Assembly (NCBI GenBank): GCA_905221605.1
Contig: CAJNDS010000485.1
Location: forward strand, 1 to 62,000
Direction: 5' to 3'
From: Symbiodinium natans
Lineage: Eukaryota; Sar; Dinophyceae; Suessiales; Symbiodiniaceae
Length of the DNA stretch: 62,000 nt
Shown here piece after piece: positions 59,370-62,000 of this stretch. How positions within the stretch are numbered: the first letter of the stretch is position 1; each line of letters opens with the position of its first letter. The notes under the pieces were generated by a model that made no database searches, was not told the origin of the DNA, and saw only the letters and a program-made list of their open reading frames with translations. The translations under genes were made by a program, and so were the position numbers.

Positions 59370-60723
59370 AGAACCAGCGACAGAGCAACATCTGGATTCT
59401 CAAAGAAGGAAGATGCACCTGTTTCAACACATCGTTTCCGTCCTGCTTCCTCCTCTGGACCCCATCCGCTTGATTGAAGGTCCGAAGAATGACTGACTTT
59501 CGGCCGACTCTGAAGCAAGATAAACCAGGAAGCACATGAATCGTGGTGCACTACAACACTCGTGCCCCAACTTTGTGAGAACTCGTGCAAACAGGCGGTC
59601 CGTCAGTTTGCACTTCCGGAATTGTGTGCCGACATATCAACCGACAAAATTTGAAACCTGCTTCAGAAGATACAAAACTTGGAAATAAATTAAACTAAAC
59701 AACATACTACACAAAATTACGAAAGCTCCAAAAGCTACAAAAACTACGGCAACTACAAAATTGCAAAAACTACCAAAACGAGCTGGTCATTTTCTTGGCC
59801 CCGAAATGTCTTTTTCTTGACCTGTCATCCTGTTTGGTTTGGAAACAAATCTCAGGGTCACAAAAACATGAATCCTTTTTCAACCACGGTTCAGGGTTAA
59901 GAAAATTCTTAGATCACCTTCAAAACGTCTTCGATTTGACATCCTTGATCATCTCTGTTCTGGTCGTAATTTTTTCAAGCCCCGGAACCTACTCCAAATC
60001 TTGTTTTCAGCGGACCTGAAAAACATCCGGCACGGCCGACAGTGGTCGGAAAAGGCTTCTTGCGCCAATATTGATAGGATCACCTTTGCCAAGCTCTGCC
60101 GTTCTGGCGACGATGTGTCTGCCAGATTGTCGATGTCACTCTCCATGATAAAAGGGTCTTCTATTTCTCTCGGCCGCAGCATGTCTTTGTTTTTTTTTCT
60201 GGGTTCAAACCCCGTAACTGAGTTCCAACAAAATATCTTTGCTGTTTGTGAACCCCATTTGCGCTCCGGATACAAAAACATTTTTGGGTTTGCAAAACAT
60301 GTTCGAGGAGCAAACGGGGGTTGAAGAAAAACAAGATGTTTGTTCCGATGATCGAGACCAGATGACATGTTTCATAAATGGAGAAAAATTGATGGAAGTA
60401 AAGAAAGACATTCTGAAGAAAAGTAGAAATCCAAAAGAGCCAGGTTTTCTCTTGGCTCCGAACTGTGGTTGAAAACATAAAAATGTTTCTCGACCCCCAG
60501 GTTTGTTTCTAAAGCCGGACGTGACCTCTTGAGCGAGAACCTTCAGGTTTATGGTTGAAGCCTTTCCAAACCGAGTAAGATGGTCGGGTCAAGAAGAATC
60601 AAATGGAATCTTCACGCCGAAAAAGTTCAAAGCAGACAACCCAACTAGAGATTTGATCGAAAACCACAGCACCCCAAATTGCAAGACAACCAAAAGCATG
60701 CCTAGCGAAAAGAAACTTGATGA
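59370..60723. other. Mostly no supported gene; one weak minus-strand frame
   Basis: A CTACAAAA-rich low-complexity tract lies at 59690-59780. A minus-strand frame at 59949-60368 contains REIEDPFIMESDIDNLADTS and SLAKVILSILAQEAF, which looks coding but has no clear limits. The rest shows nothing. Confidence 0.4.
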
Positions 60724-61288
60724 CTAGAAATGCGGGGGAATGTCCATCTTCAAGACATGATCAGCAAAGGACAGTGTCTGACTTATCGCTTGCTCTGCGG
60801 TTCGACCAGACTCGTGAAACCACGATCTGAAATTGGTGTTAAATCGATCATCGTTGCCGTTGCTCTTCACGAGGTCTATCACGTCTGCAAAACTTGTGGC
60901 CTGAAATGTTACATCACTCACAGTGTGCTTGTCAAGATTTGAAGAAGATGCCAGATGATGATGGCGCTCAGCAGCCTTTCAAGATCCTGATCTCTGTTGT
61001 TTCTTGCGACTTGAGCATCCAAGACCAGCAGGCGTCCGCACTTGCGGCTTTCCGTGTTTCTTCTTCCAGGCAAGGTGTCGAAGGAGAGACGCTTTTCCCG
61101 GTGCCTCTTGGGCTCCAAAGAACAACAACTCTGGGTTTGTTAAGATCCACATTCTGGATCATCTTGATCTGAGCCAAAACTTCCTGCACAGTTTCATTCC
61201 TCTTAAGAAAGGGCCTGTTCGCCTGGTTGTTCAAGTTTAAGACACGGTCATTCCAGTTGGAAATCTTGCGACCCAGAATTTTTTTCAC
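60724..61288 (-). pseudogene. Decayed P-loop NTPase
   Basis: The upstream part reads ETVQEVLAQIKMIQNVDLNK and then RVVVLWSPRGTGKS, a good Walker A (GxxxxGKS form). The register then shifts: a Walker-B-like LLVLDAQ appears in a second frame near 61030, and a last frame runs DVTFQATSFADVIDLVKSNG to KMDIPPHF with a stop at 60724. Frame changes within 250 bases indicate a pseudogene or unrecognised small introns. It would have bound ATP or GTP; the family (AAA/STAND-like) is undecided. Confidence 0.45.
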
Positions 61289-62000
61289 CTGGCGCTGCGT
61301 TACCTGTAGAACCTAACAGCTGGAAAAACGTGAAAGAAAGTCCTTGAAGACCGTGAACTGAGGGCATCAAGAACAACAACAAACTGAGGTGCACCCCTTT
61401 AACCAGATGTGCGGAAATCTTGCCGTAACACCTTTGCCTAAGCCACAAAGGCCCCTTCCACTCAAGGGGAGGGTGGAAAGCAGCACCCCAACAAGCAGGC
61501 CGAAGAGAGGCCAAAAAAAGCCAAGAAGAAGCAGAAAGCAAGCCAATCAACCGGACCCTTTCAGGCCGGACTTTAATTGGGGTGTCTGTCGTGGTCAGCC
61601 TGTTTTGCACTTGCTTTGCGCTTGCTCTCCAGGTTGCAGTTGTTTTTGTTTGCGCTTGATCAGGTTCATGTGTCCACAAGGGGGTCAAGGAAGTCAACTC
61701 CGGTTCTCAGTGCTTGCCTGTGGGACGGGAGCTTCTTGGGTGGTTTGTAGCACTCCTGCATGTCCGGGTCGTCGTGCGTTCTTATGCGGTCCACCGTCGT
61801 CGAAATCTGCCTTGGCCTTTTCGAACTCTGCCTTTGGCCTTTTTGTGCTTCTGCTTCGTCGCCATTCCGTACGACTTCTTGAAACTGTTCAATGCGAAAG
61901 AGCCCGCGCCCGCTCTTCTTGCCAAAGCTAGCTCCAGAAACTTCCACGCAAGAGCAACCTGCCAGGTCCAGTGGCAGAACAAGGTTCGCATGGAGGGCAG
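61289..62000 (-). other. Uncertain coding at the window end
   Basis: Minus-strand frames near 61666-61950 contain NGDEAEAQKGQRQSSKRPRQ and RTHDDPDMQECYKPPKKL, with a stop at 61666. A competing frame at 61782-61991 is Lys/Arg-rich. The gene, if real, extends beyond the window. The 61389-61931 plus-str frame looks like its shadow. Confidence 0.25.

Overview
The window looks like nuclear DNA of a dinoflagellate, most likely a Symbiodiniaceae-type alga. Three lines of evidence support this. Several minus-strand genes carry relics of the dinoflagellate spliced leader (DinoSL) upstream; the best lies at 59080-59100. TTTAGGG-type telomeric repeats occur at 6312-6376, 14213-14715 and about 17000. The protein families seen (tyrosine-recombinase retrotransposons with a methyltransferase-like and dioxygenase-like Pol, and a set of long uncharacterised repeat-borne ORFs) resemble, from memory, families that are abundant in Symbiodiniaceae. 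No database search was possible, so the taxonomic call is an inference.

Layout. (1) About 1-14 kb is intron-rich. A dozen short exon-like segments, all on the minus strand and several with clear splice signals, suggest one or more spliced genes read right to left; one exon pair encodes part of a dinoflagellate-type PDZ-like domain. Between them lie microsatellites and sequence in which I see nothing. (2) About 14-18 kb holds a long degenerate telomere-like array, an AT-rich block, an imperfect palindrome, an ACCC/ATT-rich minisatellite and degraded minus-strand coding sequence. (3) 18.2-19.9 kb carries decayed partial copies of the gene at 48120-48900. (4) 19.9-42.9 kb is a single 1520-codon minus-strand ORF split by two complete DIRS-order (Ngaro/PAT-like) retrotransposons, at 22234-31226 and 31857-41245. 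Removing both at their repeat boundaries rejoins the ORF in frame with no target-site duplication. (5) 43-58.4 kb is a tandem series of minus-strand ORFs: a large protein with an alpha/beta-hydrolase-like active site, a small hydrolase-like gene, two or three diverged paralogues, and an RNase H protein fused to a family-A-polymerase-like palm. Short intergenic spacers there carry DinoSL relics and perfect hairpins. (6) 58.5-62 kb holds a hairpin array, the best DinoSL relic, the 3' end of another gene, and a decayed P-loop NTPase.

How the parts work together. Each retrotransposon reads A1 - ORF1 - tyrosine recombinase - Gag - UGA - Pol - B1 - A2 - B2. Gag and Pol share one reading frame, separated only by a UGA followed by CUA or CUG, a classic leaky context. 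This suggests that Gag-Pol is made by stop-codon readthrough. Pol carries a C5-methyltransferase-like domain, a 2-oxoglutarate/Fe(II)-dioxygenase-like domain, a reverse transcriptase and RNase H. Element 1 keeps every ORF open. Element 2 differs by one extra base in a homopolymer inside its recombinase. The repeats within each element are nearly identical, so both insertions look recent.

The host ORF series from 58.4 down to 19.9 kb may itself be one large, uncharacterised, SL-derived multi-gene element. Its members show several frameshifts, so this copy is partly decayed.
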